Below are positions 41,213 to 53,429 of a stretch of 64,000 nt of DNA, in pieces. The notes below the pieces were generated by a model that searched no databases, was not told where the DNA came from, and was given only the letters and a program-made list of their open reading frames with translations. Source of the DNA: Bremia lactucae (Eukaryota > Oomycota > Peronosporomycetes > Peronosporales > Peronosporaceae); the NCBI RefSeq assembly GCF_004359215.1, contig NC_090628.1:1526266-1590265 (forward strand). The letters are read 5' to 3'. Each line of letters opens with the position of its first letter. The stretch's first letter is position 1. A program made the translations under genes and the position numbers.

Positions 41213-41980
41213 TTAATGCCTCGGGATCTTGAATCTAGCCACTTCAACATTAATTATTTGAGGAGATTTCTCCTCAAGTACGTGGGGCCTTATTCCGTTA
41301 ACGTCTATCGAGTGTGATTGCGCTATCACAGTCGGGTCCTTTACGGTCGACTCTCTACTCGACCTAAGATCATCGTGTTGTCCCTTTGGGGCAACCGGTA
41401 TAGTCTTTGAATGTCGCCCGCTAGGTGTACATTCATGTCTCAAACCACTTGACTTCTTCGAGTGGTCGACCTTCGGCGCTGCCTGTGCATTAGCACAGCC
41501 GCCGGCAGCTGACTCCCAGGGTGATTAGTAATCACACTGGGATCTTGTGCAGTCGTGCTAACGACCGTACCACAAGTGAGGCCATCGCACTCAATCGTAG
41601 TGTATCCACACGCTTGTGGACGCTCCAAGACGTTTATCAGATGGCCATCTGATGAACAAGTGGCAGGCATCTTCACGGATCGATGCTGCCAGCTGATTCT
41701 TGGCTCCCATTTTTGGAGCCAAGGAAAACCCAGGATGACATCAAATTTGTCATCCAAATCTAGTACGATGAAATCATCATCGCACTGTTTACCCTTTAAC
41801 GTATATTAGATACCAACTACACGTTTCATAACCGTTGCAGAAGCGCCTGTTGCTAGGTGCACTGTCATCATCGTTAGAGGGATATCGCGCTTTAGAATTT
41901 GAGCCTGCGATCTTCTAGCGATTGGCGTCTGATAAATTTACTTGACGCCCCACAATCGACTAGAATATAAGTGGCAACTT
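41213..41980 (-). pseudogene. Ty3/gypsy protease region of a minus-strand element
   Basis: The retropepsin site reads ILVDCGASSKFIRRQSLE near 41970-41915, so the catalytic Asp is intact. A frameshift and stops follow, then DDKFDVILGFPWLQKWEPR (41757 downward) and the linker, which ends at about 41213 where plus-strand chromodomain sequence starts. It is the copy most similar to 1-636. RT and integrase of this element are missing. Confidence 0.75.
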
Positions 41981-42350
41981 ATTTGTACATATTTATTTTC
42001 AGGGTGATGAGGTTAACCTCATGCCCAGGGGCAGTTACGCACATTGTTTGTGTGTGAGGAGCAATTTTCGTCAAAAGACCTGTAATTTTTTTTGACGGTG
42101 CTGGTTCAGTAGGGCATCCGCTCTACTGACCCGACCGTTTTTTTTGACGATCTCCCTCGCCGTTGTGATTTCGCAACAGCGTCGGATCCGCATCCTTCAC
42201 TATTCCTAGCGACAGTTTGGTTGTATCGCTCAATGTTTTAAGGCATTGGCCATGGCGTGGGGCACTACACTCTAGGAGTAGTGGCCAATTTTTTTGACAA
42301 CAATTACATTTTTGTAATCGTTTGTAACTTAAAGAGCGAAGTTTCTCGCT

Positions 42351-43270
42351 CTATACATACGAGAGATCCATGGGTTCTGGACATCCGTTTTCTTGTTCTC
42401 TCGGTGGACAATAAGGACCAGAGTGGACAAAAGCCTGTTTAAGACTAAAGTCCTCCTGTTCTGCTATAGAGATCGCTTGGTCTAGCGACCCTAATTCTAG
42501 CCGGAACAGGTGGGTCTTAACAGGACCGTCTGCAAGACCTTTACAAAACACAGTTGCCTGGGTTTGCTCATCTATTGGATGACTAACGATACAACTGACC
42601 AGGTATCGTGTATGTTGGCCATAAGCGTGAATGCCACGCTTATTCTGCTTCAAATCCAGGAGCCCGGCTCGAGCCCTGAATTCGGCACGTGGCGGCTCAA
42701 ATGTTTGTCTGAGCCGGGTCTTAAAGACCTCATACGACCCAAAGACTAATGGGTCGAGAAGCTTGAGCCCAAGGCCCAAGATTTGGCACGTCCGGCTAAG
42801 CTGGACATGCCAAATTTCACTTTTCCTTTCATCACTAATACGACGAGCTTCTATAGCGTCTTTAACTCGATGAACCATCTCGAAAGGAAGTCGCCTTCGA
42901 CTGCCTTAAACTAAGATATTTCTATCTTGAAGCTTTCGGGTCGACGCGGAAGCGTCGGCCCCTTACCAGTATGTAAATGCTGCTGTCTCAACAGTGTCCA
43001 TCTGTTGAGCACCCTGTTCTCTCAAATTGTCCGTGTGTTGAGAGCCTTGCTGGTGAAGCAAGGCTACTTTCTCTCGGGCCGCGTCGAGTTCGTGTTGTGT
43101 GAACTCTGCTATGGCCGCATGCTGTTCATCTCAGCCCAGAGTGTGCAGCATAGCGCCAACGGCTGCGCCTACGACCGAATTCTATCGCTCGATCGCTCTC
43201 CGTTCGAGGTCGATCAAATGAGTAAACCTCTCACACGTTGCGTGATAACCTTCTTGAGGGGCTTGGAAGC
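42351..43270 (-). pseudogene. Ty3/gypsy gag of the same minus-strand element
   Basis: The best part, 42878-42351, is a 175-residue frame with the retrotransposon gag fold (FGSYEVFKTRLRQTFEPPRA, HAYGQHTRYLVSC, KGLADGPVKTHLFRLE) and the conserved end GCPEPMDLSYV just before the zinc knuckle. The N-terminal third (43270-42880) is broken by frameshifts, but HELDAAREKVALLHQQG-type sequence is visible. The knuckle region (42350-41980) is heavily degraded. Confidence 0.75.
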
Positions 43271-43663
43271 TCCCTCCTTCTCAGGAAGGTTTGTAAGCAG
43301 CTAAGGCTCTTTAGTACCAAAGGTAACTCAATGAATTTAGAATTAGGGAAAAGACAACTGTATTAATAAAATTAATTACGTACGTAACGATCTTCTATCT
43401 ACTACTGAACTTATTATAATAATATCCAACTAAGTCTGGCACCTCCTTGCGCGTTGTACAATCGTGTTTTGAAACGATTGGCGGGGTTGATTTAAGTTCA
43501 AATCAACCAATCAATACAGCTAATATCTTATTGCATCAATATTATCAGATTTATTATTATCGGAACTATTAAAGTTAAAATCAAGACAGATGATAATTTT
43601 GTACTTCTTTGCTTATTTCCTTATATAGGAAATAATACTTCTGTAACGGGACACCCCGTTACA
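43271..43663 (-). repeat. truncated LTR (second family), minus orientation
   Basis: Starts TGTAACGGGGTGTCCCGTTACA at 43663 on the minus strand and matches the LTR at 3178-3663 for most of its length. The last ~90 bp and the leader are deleted, so the LTR passes directly into gag near 43271. Confidence 0.75.
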
Positions 43664-43716
43664 TACGGAGTCGCGGAGAGCGATGTCGATAGCTTCAACC
43701 TCAAATGCATAACTCT

Positions 43717-44209
43717 TTACTCAGTAGATGTTAGCCTAGGGTTTGGGCAAGTTCGCGTTTTATGCCCCTTCTGTTTGCAATTGTTGCACTTCCGCTGTTG
43801 GTTGGTGTGATACTTCAACATCCTCGAAAAGGAATGGGTCCCGGCGCGCTTATCGCTGCGATCCTGATGGGGAACGACCGCGTGTACGAATTTCATTTGG
43901 TTCGTCAACTTCAGAGTTTTCCGTAGCATTTAAGCCCACCAGAGCTATCTATAGCTGCTTTTGCTGGTGCGGATCGATTCCTGCATGGTGACGCACAATT
44001 AAATCGATTGTATTTATGAGCACGTGTGATGCAGGAGCTTGATGAAGTGGCTGCTGCAAGCACCAATGGCGGTCAAAGTTAGAAACCGCCAGCGAGGTGG
44101 CGTTTGCTACCATCGACCGCAGCTTATGCTCGCAGGGTAGCCCTATTGACTTTACAACGAACAATGTCTGAGGACCAGGTTGTATGGCAAGTTGGTACTT
44201 TCCGTGCAC
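43717..44209 (-). pseudogene. MULE transposase C-terminal fragment (SWIM and CCHC zinc fingers)
   Basis: On the minus strand SIGLPCEHKLRSM (44150-44110 region) is the Cys-His half of a SWIM zinc finger, and RKCNNCKQKGHKTRTCPNP near 43780-43730 is a CCHC knuckle of the type found at the end of Mutator-like transposases. The order SWIM then knuckle is that of MULEs. Frames are broken between them. Confidence 0.6.
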
Positions 44210-44289
44210 CTAAAACCTCAATCATTCAGCACGTAGAAATATAAAGAAAAGGATAGCTCACTTGATTTACATTGATTACCTAGAATAGA

Positions 44290-45080
44290 GGAAATGACGA
44301 GTTTTCCAAACAACTGCAGACCAGAAGTCTGCCTGCTAGCGTATCGGTACCCTAAAAATCTCCACGCTAGCTCCTTGTCATGCACAGGGAATTCAGTTCC
44401 GCGGCTTTCAAAAGCCGGTACTAATAAGAGATGACTCGGTCGACGCCGTCGTCATCCTTCTGCATTAGCGCGCTCCCAATTGCAAAATTGCTTGCATCGC
44501 AGACGACGCTAAACGGCTTATCCGCGTCTGGCAATACCAAGACCGGTGCCTCTACAAGCGATTGCTTCACTGATGTGAACGCATCTTCTTATTCTTTTAA
44601 CCAAACCCATTCTGAGTCCTTTTTAAGGAGGTCAGATAATGGTTTAATTTGCTCAGCATAACTCTTGCTATATTTATGCAAGTAATTAGCGAGCCCTCGG
44701 ATTTGGCGCAATCTTTCATATGTCGTGGAAATTGGCCATTCCTTTAAAGCTTTTTTACTTTTTTGGGCCTGCTCGTACGCCATATGTACGTACGATGCAG
44801 CCCAGCACAGGTACCTCGGGGACCCCTTTGACGCACTTTTGAAAGTTGACGTACGATTGGGCGCCCTCCAGAGTCTGCAACAACGCTTCCAAATGACGCT
44901 TGCGCGACTCTATTTCGCTAAGCCCGTCCTCGGCCTTACAATCAACGAATGCATCGTCAATGTAATGGAATTGTGACTTCCACCCTAGATGTGACATTGT
45001 GACCAAAATGTACGTTGCGTCTTGTCCAAGCCACAACAAAATGTTTGCGGTGTGGTAGTTAAACAGACTCCACATATCGC
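44290..45080 (-). pseudogene. Ty3/gypsy RT-RNase H fragment
   Basis: On the minus strand the RT catalytic box HYIDDAFVDC (near 44960) is followed by the thumb (VLGCIVRTYGVRAGPKK), the connection (RGLANYLHKYSKSYAEQIKPL) and RNase H (FSVVCDASNFAIGSALMQKD, near 44500). Several stops and shifts are present. It lies between two MULE fragments and probably inserted into that element. Confidence 0.75.
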
Positions 45081-45598
45081 AAGGCTGCTACAGGAACGCT
45101 ATCTTTTATTGTTCTCCAAATAGATGCAAAATCTTCTTCTGTTTTTACTGAGCATAAATGTGTCGACTTCTGAAAATACTCATCATATTCGTATTTTGTA
45201 CAGAAAAAACATTTTGTCTTCGCTAGAATGTTCTCGTTTATATACCATCGACATATAGTTATTCAGCTTTGGGGCGAATGCAGCGCACAGCTGCCACCAA
45301 TGAAACTTTACGATCAAGTATAACAGTAATACGCTGCAATGGACGAACACTTTCAATGGCTTTATCGACTAACATAAAAACGTACCGACGTGAAGAGCGA
45401 CTTAAACACATGCCCGAATTTTTTCTAAAGCGCATTTATGATCATTTTCGCACTCTGCTGATAGAAAGCAAAAGGCAAGTAAGATTTTAGCTGATTTGTG
45501 GGAGGGACCCCAACAATGTGCATTAACGGTATTTTATATTTTATGGAAAAATATTGAACAGAACATCTGAATTGATATTGAGCATTATGCTGTGCAAA
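45081..45598. other. unassigned transposon-block sequence
   Basis: About 520 bp with one plus-strand frame (45278-45490, containing KTYRREERLKHMPEFFLKRI) that I cannot identify. No LTR or inverted repeat is seen. Confidence 0.35.
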
Positions 45599-45847
45599 TT
45601 AAAGCAAAAACAATCTGACTTGAAATTGAATGTGGCACACTACACACTTACCTGTTGGTCTTGTTAGTAGAAAGATAGAATTAGATGGGAATTCTTTTGC
45701 CACCGATACACCATATTTGGGTGAAAAAAATAAGAGACGTAAACAGCCGGCATATTCGCCGTATGCCTTGTGATGAACATTCTTCTCGTTCAGAAAGTCC
45801 AAAAGAGCTTCAATGGGGTGACGGTCACTCGAAACATTGGTACCCAC
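45599..45847 (-). pseudogene. probable MULE transposase fragment, upstream part
   Basis: The minus-strand frame DRHPIEALLDFLNEKNVHHK...LRLLFFSPKYGVSVAKEFPS fits the stretch just before the catalytic domain of oomycete Mutator-like transposases, where a 'does the viewer's animal match, foe or prey' style DDE domain would follow but is absent. In coding order it precedes the SWIM/CCHC fragment at 43717-44209, so the two may be halves of one element. Identification rests on pattern memory and is moderate. Confidence 0.4.
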
Positions 45848-48697
45848 CTACGATAAAATAGTCAGCCTAACATAGTGTTCATTGTCCAGCAGGTTCATTA
45901 AAATCGACAATTCTGGTGTACCGACTTCTTGTTCTGCATTTTATATGTCCTTCCAGGCAATCTTGGTCTGCCTGTCACGGAATAGCAAGAATTACCCTTG
46001 GTGTCGCTACTATCTTGACATGACAGTAAATTACTGCTATTAGATAATTCTTAATTTTATTCATTTCTGCCATTTCACGTAATTTAATTAAATATTCTTT
46101 AAAATCTAAAACATTTATTGATAGATTTAATTTACAAAAGATTTGTTTCATAATTTGAGCTGCAGAACTGACACGGCTTACAGACAAATCCTACGTTGTT
46201 TTTCTTTGATCTCGATATGCAGATAGGTCCTCCGCGGCGCCGTGACCTTGATGGGCAGAATTAACTTCATTCAATTGCCGCATCCAAAATTTGAGCTTCA
46301 AATCTCACTGTGGTTGCCTCCCAAAGTGATGAGTTTTATTTCGCAGGCCTTGACCATTCGTCTCATTGCCGTCCCCTGTGCGTGCCCTTGAGTCAAACTT
46401 CTCTGATCTCCGTTCTGCTTTTTTATTTTTCTAAACGCGCCGTGGAATAGCTCTGAGTTTTAACAAACTCCTGCGCAGAGAGTTTCGCAATTTTCAAGGA
46501 AGGATACTGCGCTGAAGGTGGCATAGCTTGTAGGTGAAAATAGGGGTAATAATGAATTACGCTCTCAGATTGACGACAGGAGAAAACGACGCGTCTGTAA
46601 AGTATCCTGTTTCGAGAAAATTAAACTAGGCTTTGATTGCTTTTTTATAATCAAAAGCGTTCTGATTGGCTATGGGTCGGTGGGGGGGGTCTACATATAG
46701 CAGTGGCTTTCAGTAATTATCCAAAATAAATTTGGCTCTTCTTAACAACCGATACACCAAGATATTTAACTTCAAATTTTCTTTTGATAATTTTATAAAA
46801 TTTAATACGTTATATATTTTTATTGAGACAATTATAGATTCAAAAAGTATCTTATCCTTTTTTTATTTGAAATACCCCTTGTATATTAATATTTTTTTAT
46901 TTTTTAATGAATTTTGTGTAAGTTAATTTAATTTTCTTAAAAGATCTAAAAGCTATTCTTAATAAATATATTTTTATAATAAAATTATCTGTAGGTGGAT
47001 CCACTATCTGTTGAAGAACTTAGGCACTGTTGCAGTTAGACTTGAACGTAATACACGATGCTGACGGACCAATGCTAATTCCATCATGTTTTAAGCGCTT
47101 TCTAAGTCCCTAGTTGATGTATTTTGGCAGGATTTCACAAGGGAGTGGGCGCCCTTTCCCCGGCTTGTCGCTTTGATTCCAAAATGCACCGCTTTGTCCA
47201 CCACATCACGCTGCAAACATTTCCTTACAAAGAAGCCACGTGTCGCATGTGTAGTTGATAGATGGCAAATGAATCAGAAAGATCGAGTCAGAGAAGGTAA
47301 TGAAGGCACTATGCATAAATTGATAAACAACTCTCGACTTTACCTGACATTGCAAAAGGCGTATATTTAGTTAACAAAAATATAAGCATCTAAGTAAGAA
47401 ACCATTCTTAATTTTTTTTCATTTAGATAGACGTTTTAGTTCCATAATAACCGATTTATTTTTTTTATTATATAAAATAAATATCTAATTGATTAGAATC
47501 GTATTAATAACTTCTTTTTAAAACCTTCTTTCACAAAGATGTATAAAATGTTTATAATTTGTTTTTATTTTGGATGTGTTATTTTTGATTTATTTGCAAA
47601 TAACCATTTAAAGTTTTCGAAAATAAATTTGAATAGTATCTGTTATAATCATAAAAATACATAAAATATAATCTATGTAAATGTATTAAATTTGTTAAAT
47701 TGTCGAAAAGATTTTGTAATTGTTTTGTATTTAAAATGTTACTTCTTGAAAAAATTATGTAATAATTGAAATGCTCATAAACTAAAGTCCCTTCTATGCT
47801 GAACTACGAGGACATGTATCAGTGTACAAGATGAATTTTGTCGGGAAGGAAAAGCAAAAGCCCAGGAGATGGGTTGCAATGCTTATTGAAAAGACTGGAA
47901 CTTGAGATTGACTCAAAACCTCGCATGGCCTGCCGTTTGCGCACGAACTGCGCCCATACTAGCGGTGAATAATTTTATACCCTATCAATGTGCCACGCTT
48001 TCTGGGACACATTGAAACTAAAATCCCAGGAGCGAATGACAAAGCCGGATAAAGATAGCTGAACAGCTTACTCGTGTGATCAAGAAAAAAATCAAAGCTG
48101 GGGAAGGGCACACGAAGAAGCAATTCTTGCTCGCCTTAATAAATTGTGGTTCGCCTTTATCCAATGCGCAAGATTCGGAAGTTTTAAAAAGACAAAGAGA
48201 TGCCCAGTTGGAGCTAAGAAAAGAAGAGGGTAAACATCAAAACCAAGCGAGGCCCATCCGGCTTCGAGAACGTGGAATCCCCCAAGAGGACTCGACACTG
48301 CCAGCCAGAAATATGTTTGTCTCAACATTAAACATGCCTCTAAGCTCCCCGATAAGTAGCATAATCTATTTTGAGTTTCAAAGTTAGCCCCGTGGCATCC
48401 TTCAAAAGCCCAAAGTCAAGAAGCTGTCGTGACTATGACCACCAGATAAAGATCAAACCTAGCTTTTTTCAATGCAAATTGAAGGGCGGGCAATCTCCTA
48501 AACCAAATCGGGGTATGCAAATTTAATTTTTGGAACAGGCAAGCAAAACCACATATGACTTACTTTGTTTATTGATATCCTCATATTCAGCAAGCTAATA
48601 TATATACTTCAAAAAGTGCTGATTCTTCTGATGATGCAATCCTGGATCTGACACTGCCTACTCGGACCCGTACTACCACCGGCATTGTTGCTGCGTC
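45848..48697. other. AT-rich, gene-poor stretch
   Basis: About 2.85 kb without a supportable gene. Positions 46700-47760 are extremely AT-rich with long T and A runs; frames there (for example 46732-46926) reflect base composition. A poly-G run (GGGGGGG) sits near 46683. Positions 47800-48690 are more balanced but contain only shadow frames. Confidence 0.5.
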
Positions 48698-49183
48698 TGT
48701 AATGGGTGCACTTCGGTTGGTAAACCGCTAATGTGGTACATTTCCCATTATGGGTCAATTACCCTCTGATCTATTTAAAATAGGCATTATTATTAAAACC
48801 CCACTTATAATTTGTAGTTGGACTGGTCGCCAACAGATATCTATCTGGTGGCCTATATCTATTTTAAATGTATTTAGGGTATGCTTTATATTTTAAATGT
48901 AAGTAAAGTTCAGTCCCTTTTGATCTTCGAGTGTCTAGTGCCTTCCTGAGGGTTGCGCTATGATCAGCGATAATAATAAGCCTTCCTAAGGTATATAATC
49001 TCGATCAATAGTTTCCACTTGGTTCTACCAACCACTGAGTCCTTGACACTGGGATTGCGACGTGCCCGTCTACAACGAGCCTGAACAACTCGCTTAGTAT
49101 AAAATTTCTTTGTTCCGTAGACTTAGCAACTCTCTGAGTTCAAAGTCTTCCTCTGACTTTAGGAGCGAGGTAGCTTCGCTGTA
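48698..49183 (+). repeat. 5' LTR of the full-length element
   Basis: Begins TGTAATGGGTGCACTTCGG and ends GGTAGCTTCGCTGTA, 486 bp. It aligns along its length with 54417-54890. CC plus TGGTAGCACTCGTAG, a candidate primer-binding site, follows immediately. Confidence 0.8.
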
Positions 49184-49199
49184 CCTGGTAGCACTCGTA

Positions 49200-49580
49200 G
49201 TTAATCTACGCCTGAATCTTAATTAGTCGAAGCCTCTGCTGAATAGTCACTTTCCCGAGCTTTCAGGGGCGAAACGCGCAGCGTTTGATGAGCCTAAAAC
49301 CTTATTTGAGCTAAAACCCATTGAGCTCATTATGTCTCAGGGGCCAGAGGTTCTCATTACAAGGCTTTAAGGCTTTATGCGATACGAATCCTCTCTTATT
49401 GGACCTTTTAAAAAAGCAGTTGATATAGCGCCACGCGCTGAATTCGACTTTAAGTCCGCTTGTGTCAATACGCCCATTTACCGGACAAGCTCTTCGAGCA
49501 CATTGGGTTCGTCTAATCAACCGGAACCCATGGACCTAAGCCGCGTCGAGGACGGAGAAGAATCCCAAGCTGTGGAATAG
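49200..49580 (+). pseudogene. gag remnant of the full-length element
   Basis: Only the gag end is clear: after a frame beginning near 49377 comes SSNQPEPMDLSRVEDGEE, matching PEPMDLSYV of the gag at 42351-42878. The main capsid part is deleted. Confidence 0.6.
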
Positions 49581-49829
49581 GATAAGAACATTCGTGGTTG
49601 GTAAATGTGCGGGAGCACGAACACTAACACCCGACTTGTCCCTCACACAACGCGCGCAAAGCTCGAAAGAGCAATAAGTAAACCTCTTACGAGAAACCTG
49701 GTACGGTGCGGGAAAACGCAGATACCCAGTAAGGGCGGGCGCTCTACTAGGGCAGAACTTGGATCTGTGAAACCTCTAGGAGGTAAAGATCAACAGAGCT
49801 TAGCCCAAAGAGCTCTGTGCTTAATAGCA

Positions 49830-51000
49830 CGGGGCGTGGATACAAGCCCGGCTTGTTAGTCGCGGAGGCGACTGTCATGGACTTCGATAAGTTATGGAGA
49901 ATTTTAATTGATTCAGGAGCGTCTGACAATTATGCTCGACGTCGTTCTTTTGAAGGGAAATATGATATGCTGAAGCGCTTAAAACGCATGAAGGCGGTTC
50001 GGTCACAGTTCGCTTAGCGACTGGAAGTCTTGTCACCGTACCTAAATTTACTTTGAACTTGGGTATTATATTTCTGGACTTTGACAGTATGAAACGCCGT
50101 CTTTTCCTTCATCTGGATTCGAGATATGGTCTCACATATCTCGAATCCAGATGACATTGGCTAGAACGCCACGCCATGGATTGATTGGAGGTCAAAAAGT
50201 TCGGCGTGACGCGCAATTTCCCTAGAGAGGCTTTGGAGAGTCATGATCCTACCTTCGCTAGATAACAAAAGCGTTATTGGCGGGTGAGCCACCGACAAAT
50301 TTGTCAGTAGGTAGACATGGGGATGTCTGAGTTAATTTACCTCAACGTTAATAACATTCATAGTGGGCGTGACTCATTATTGTTGGTTAAACGGCTCGGA
50401 CTCCGCTGAGTGATATTCGTTGTAATAACGAATCACTGAAAGCTGGAAGCATTGTGGGCCTAGGGCCGAGTAATTAATAATGTAAGATCCCAGATTCACG
50501 TGAAGTGACATGTAAATGCTCACTGAATGACGAGTTCGAATTAAGTAACTCCTCACGTTGTTGATTTGAACATTGGCTCTTGTCATGAGCAAGCTGAGAT
50601 TATAGAACCTGTGGAGCTTAAGACTATTAATGTTTCGACCTCAATGAGGTGTATTGTCTCGTCATCGAGGAATCAGAACTAATCTCGGACCCGATGGGGC
50701 GTGACGTGTTTATCATGTTACACCGTGACAATAGCGAGCAGCTATTTACACTTGTTGATAGTGAGACTGGCGAAGAGGAGGGGGATATATGCCTTGAGAC
50801 GGCCCCTCCCAAAAGATCTTTTATAGCTAGACGAAATATCTGACAAGGAGTTTGGTCAGGCCTAGAAGGCGGGCGATTTATCCGAGATGGTGGTCATTCG
50901 ACCAGATACCGAGTTAAACTCATCATCGCTTCTGGATGAAGCAGTCCTTGAAGATACGAAGGCGGCGCTAAGTGCACGGAGTGGATTGTCGAGTCTTTAA
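49830..51000 (+). pseudogene. protease and protease-RT linker of the full-length element
   Basis: The retropepsin motif RILIDSGASDNYARRRSF (near 49898-49950) keeps the catalytic DSG. The linker reappears at 50649-50843 (DNSEQLFTLVDSETGEEEGDI) and 50881-50997 ([20 protein letters not shown]) in different frames. The stretch between 50040 and 50640 is scrambled. Confidence 0.65.
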
Positions 51001-51159
51001 AAGTAGGCAGGCACGTCGTAATGCAACCACGCTACCCTAGCAAAACGAGGAATGAGGATAAACTTTCGTGTTAAGGCCTAGAATTTTTATGACGTTGCTG
51101 GATCACTACGGTGCTCCGCACCTACTGACCGACCCCTTTGTTTTTTAGTAAAGAAATAA

Positions 51160-51718
51160 AAAGACGTAGTGTGTCAAAATCCACCGTCTGTTTTACCTCC
51201 GGATAGAAGTGTACGTCATGAATTGACTAGGTTTCCGAAATCAATTATTGTATTACACGACAGTAGCCTTTACCAAAGGAATAGTGCGACGTCATTGACG
51301 ATTTCTTTTGTGCTTAGGACGAGAATGGAATGGTACAAGAAAATAAATCTCCCCCCATTAAACACCGATATTTTGTGTCAAGAAGCCAAATCATAAATGG
51401 CGTATTGTTCCTGCTTATAATCTTAATGCTGCTAGTCAGTTTAAACCTGCAAAAAAGAAATATCGTGTTTTGACAAAAAGCGACTTGCCATGAAGTATGC
51501 TCTTGACAAATCTAGCGTACATCTGCTTGGCTCTAAGCTTTTTTATCGATACAGGGCATGCGACTTTACGCACAGCGACTAAGTCACCTCATCTCTCACA
51601 AAGAATGGCTCGATGGATTTCCGTCTTCGCGGAAAATATCTTTGAGTAAAGTACACGCCAAGAAAGCAAAAAAATGGCTTATGCGTTATAACGCCACCCT
51701 GACTATGAGCTTGCTCAT
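51160..51718 (+). pseudogene. RT start and RNase H remnant of the full-length element
   Basis: NPPSVLPPDRSVRHELT at 51175-51225 is the entry of the RT domain; the catalytic core is deleted. RNase H resumes at about 51555 with GHATLRTATKSPHLSQRMAR and a stop soon after. Confidence 0.6.
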
Positions 51719-52620
51719 GTGACAGCTGTGACGTCACTGATCAGATCCGTTGGGGATGACCAGTGTGTAAATTTGCTTTGCGCTCTAGACAGCACGGAGT
51801 TTCAACGCTTGGACATTAAATTGTCGGCTCGTTTGAGAGCAAGCTTACGTCGCTATTCTACCGATGAGGGGCTTCATTTCTATTCGACTGATGCCGCGGA
51901 TTTTCCGCGCATTGTCGTTCCTCAAGATGAAAAAATTAAGTACAAAATTCTCTATGCGGCACATGATACTGTTTTCAGTTGTAATCTCGGTCGTTTAAAG
52001 ACCTATTGCTCTGTGAGCCAGAGTGATTGGTGGTTTAAACCTTATAAATGGGTCAGCACCGATGTTCGCACGTGCGAAACTTGTCAACGGGTTAAACCCT
52101 CGGCACACGCGGCGATCCCGCTTGCCAGTTTGCCCGTACTCACTGGGGTTTAAAGGTCCATAAGTATGGATTTGAGTTTGGCCTACCATAAGAATTTTGG
52201 CCGGTAATACGGGCATGGTGACCTTTGTTGACCGGTTAAGCAAAATGGCTCATGTAACGGCTGTGCTGGTACCATTAATGATCAAGGTACAGCATGGCTG
52301 TTTATTAATCGTGTCTTTCGTCAACGCGGGTTGCCAGTGCCAATTGTCTCCGATTGATACCCCGTTTCACGGGTACATTCTGGAAGTCGATCTTCCAAAT
52401 GCTTGGCACCAGATTGGACATGTCCACGGCGGATCATTCGCAGACCAATGGTCAAACTTAACGTGTTAATCGGGTCATTGAAGACGTTCTGCGCAGAGTG
52501 TGTGCTATGATACCAAAACGCTGGAACACAATGTCTCCTTTGTTGAGTAGGCGTTGAACAAACCTGTGCATGCCTGTACCAGTTATACGTCGTTCTACGT
52601 GAACGGCCTCACACACCCAG
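51719..52620 (+). pseudogene. integrase of the full-length element
   Basis: The HHCC zinc region is read at 51830-52110, ending RTCETCQRVKPSAH, although its first His is replaced around AAHDTVFSCNLGRLKTY. The core starts at 52165 (SMDLSLAYHKNF), shifts frame, and continues with FVDRLSKMAHVTAV. Later parts are frameshifted and interrupted. Confidence 0.7.
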
Positions 52621-53029
52621 GCGTTCCAATAACGCTACCACTACGTGTTTCAGGGCTTGGTGGGTGAAGGATAGCCAATCGGCTTGCTGACATCAGCCCT
52701 GTTGCGGTTATGAAACAGGTTGGCGAGTTTCTCACAACGCGATAAAATGTCTTAAGACATGTGCGAGATACAATAGCTGATAGCCAAGACAACAAAACAA
52801 ACAATCTGATGCTAAAGGCAGAAGCTGTAATAATTATTATAAGGTCGGTGACCGAGTATTATTTAATGCTATGAAGCTATCTACTAACGGATTTTCTGCG
52901 GTCTTTGAGACCAAATTGCGTCGCTGTATCGGGCAATTAAGGGCCGCGATCAAAAAGGACCCTTGCTTGCACGGTTAACCTCCCACGCAAGCTGCGTACA
53001 TACCCAGTGTTCTACGTTGGCTTACACAA

Positions 53030-53400
53030 GCCAAAGAGAGACCCCTCCCATGTGGATTGGAAGGCGCTCGCGCCGAGTACGTCGGCTGCGCCACAGATTG
53101 CTTTATCCTCATCAAGAGACCCAGCTGGCCTTTTAAACGAGGCTGAAAACGCTCCAACATCAACAGACGTTCCTAAACCTCACCAAGAATACGCTCCGTT
53201 CGAGCAAGATTCTTACAGAGAAATGGCATCTCCTGCCTTAAGCCAACACACGCCGCCGATTTTTCGTCCCCCTCCTGCGTTGCTGGAAGAGCAGGGAGAC
53301 CTTTAGTTCTACGTCGAGATACTTCTGAAGCGACGCCATCGTATTGGTTAATACTAGTATCTGGTGAAGTAGCTTGGGACCCCCCGTCGGAAAACTTGTG
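53030..53400 (+). pseudogene. integrase C-terminal linker and chromodomain relic
   Basis: A Pro/Ser-rich linker (53040-53280) leads to RPPPALLEEQGDL, then a stop, FYVEILLKRRHRIG, two more stops and YLVK, the skeleton of a chromodomain. Three stop codons in 40 codons show long decay. Confidence 0.6.
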
Positions 53401-53429
53401 GGAGTACGAGAATCCTCTTCGGCAAGATT

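Noticed and set aside
46732..46926. 64-codon Phe/Ile-rich frame
   Set aside because: Produced by AT-rich composition; no start context or domain.
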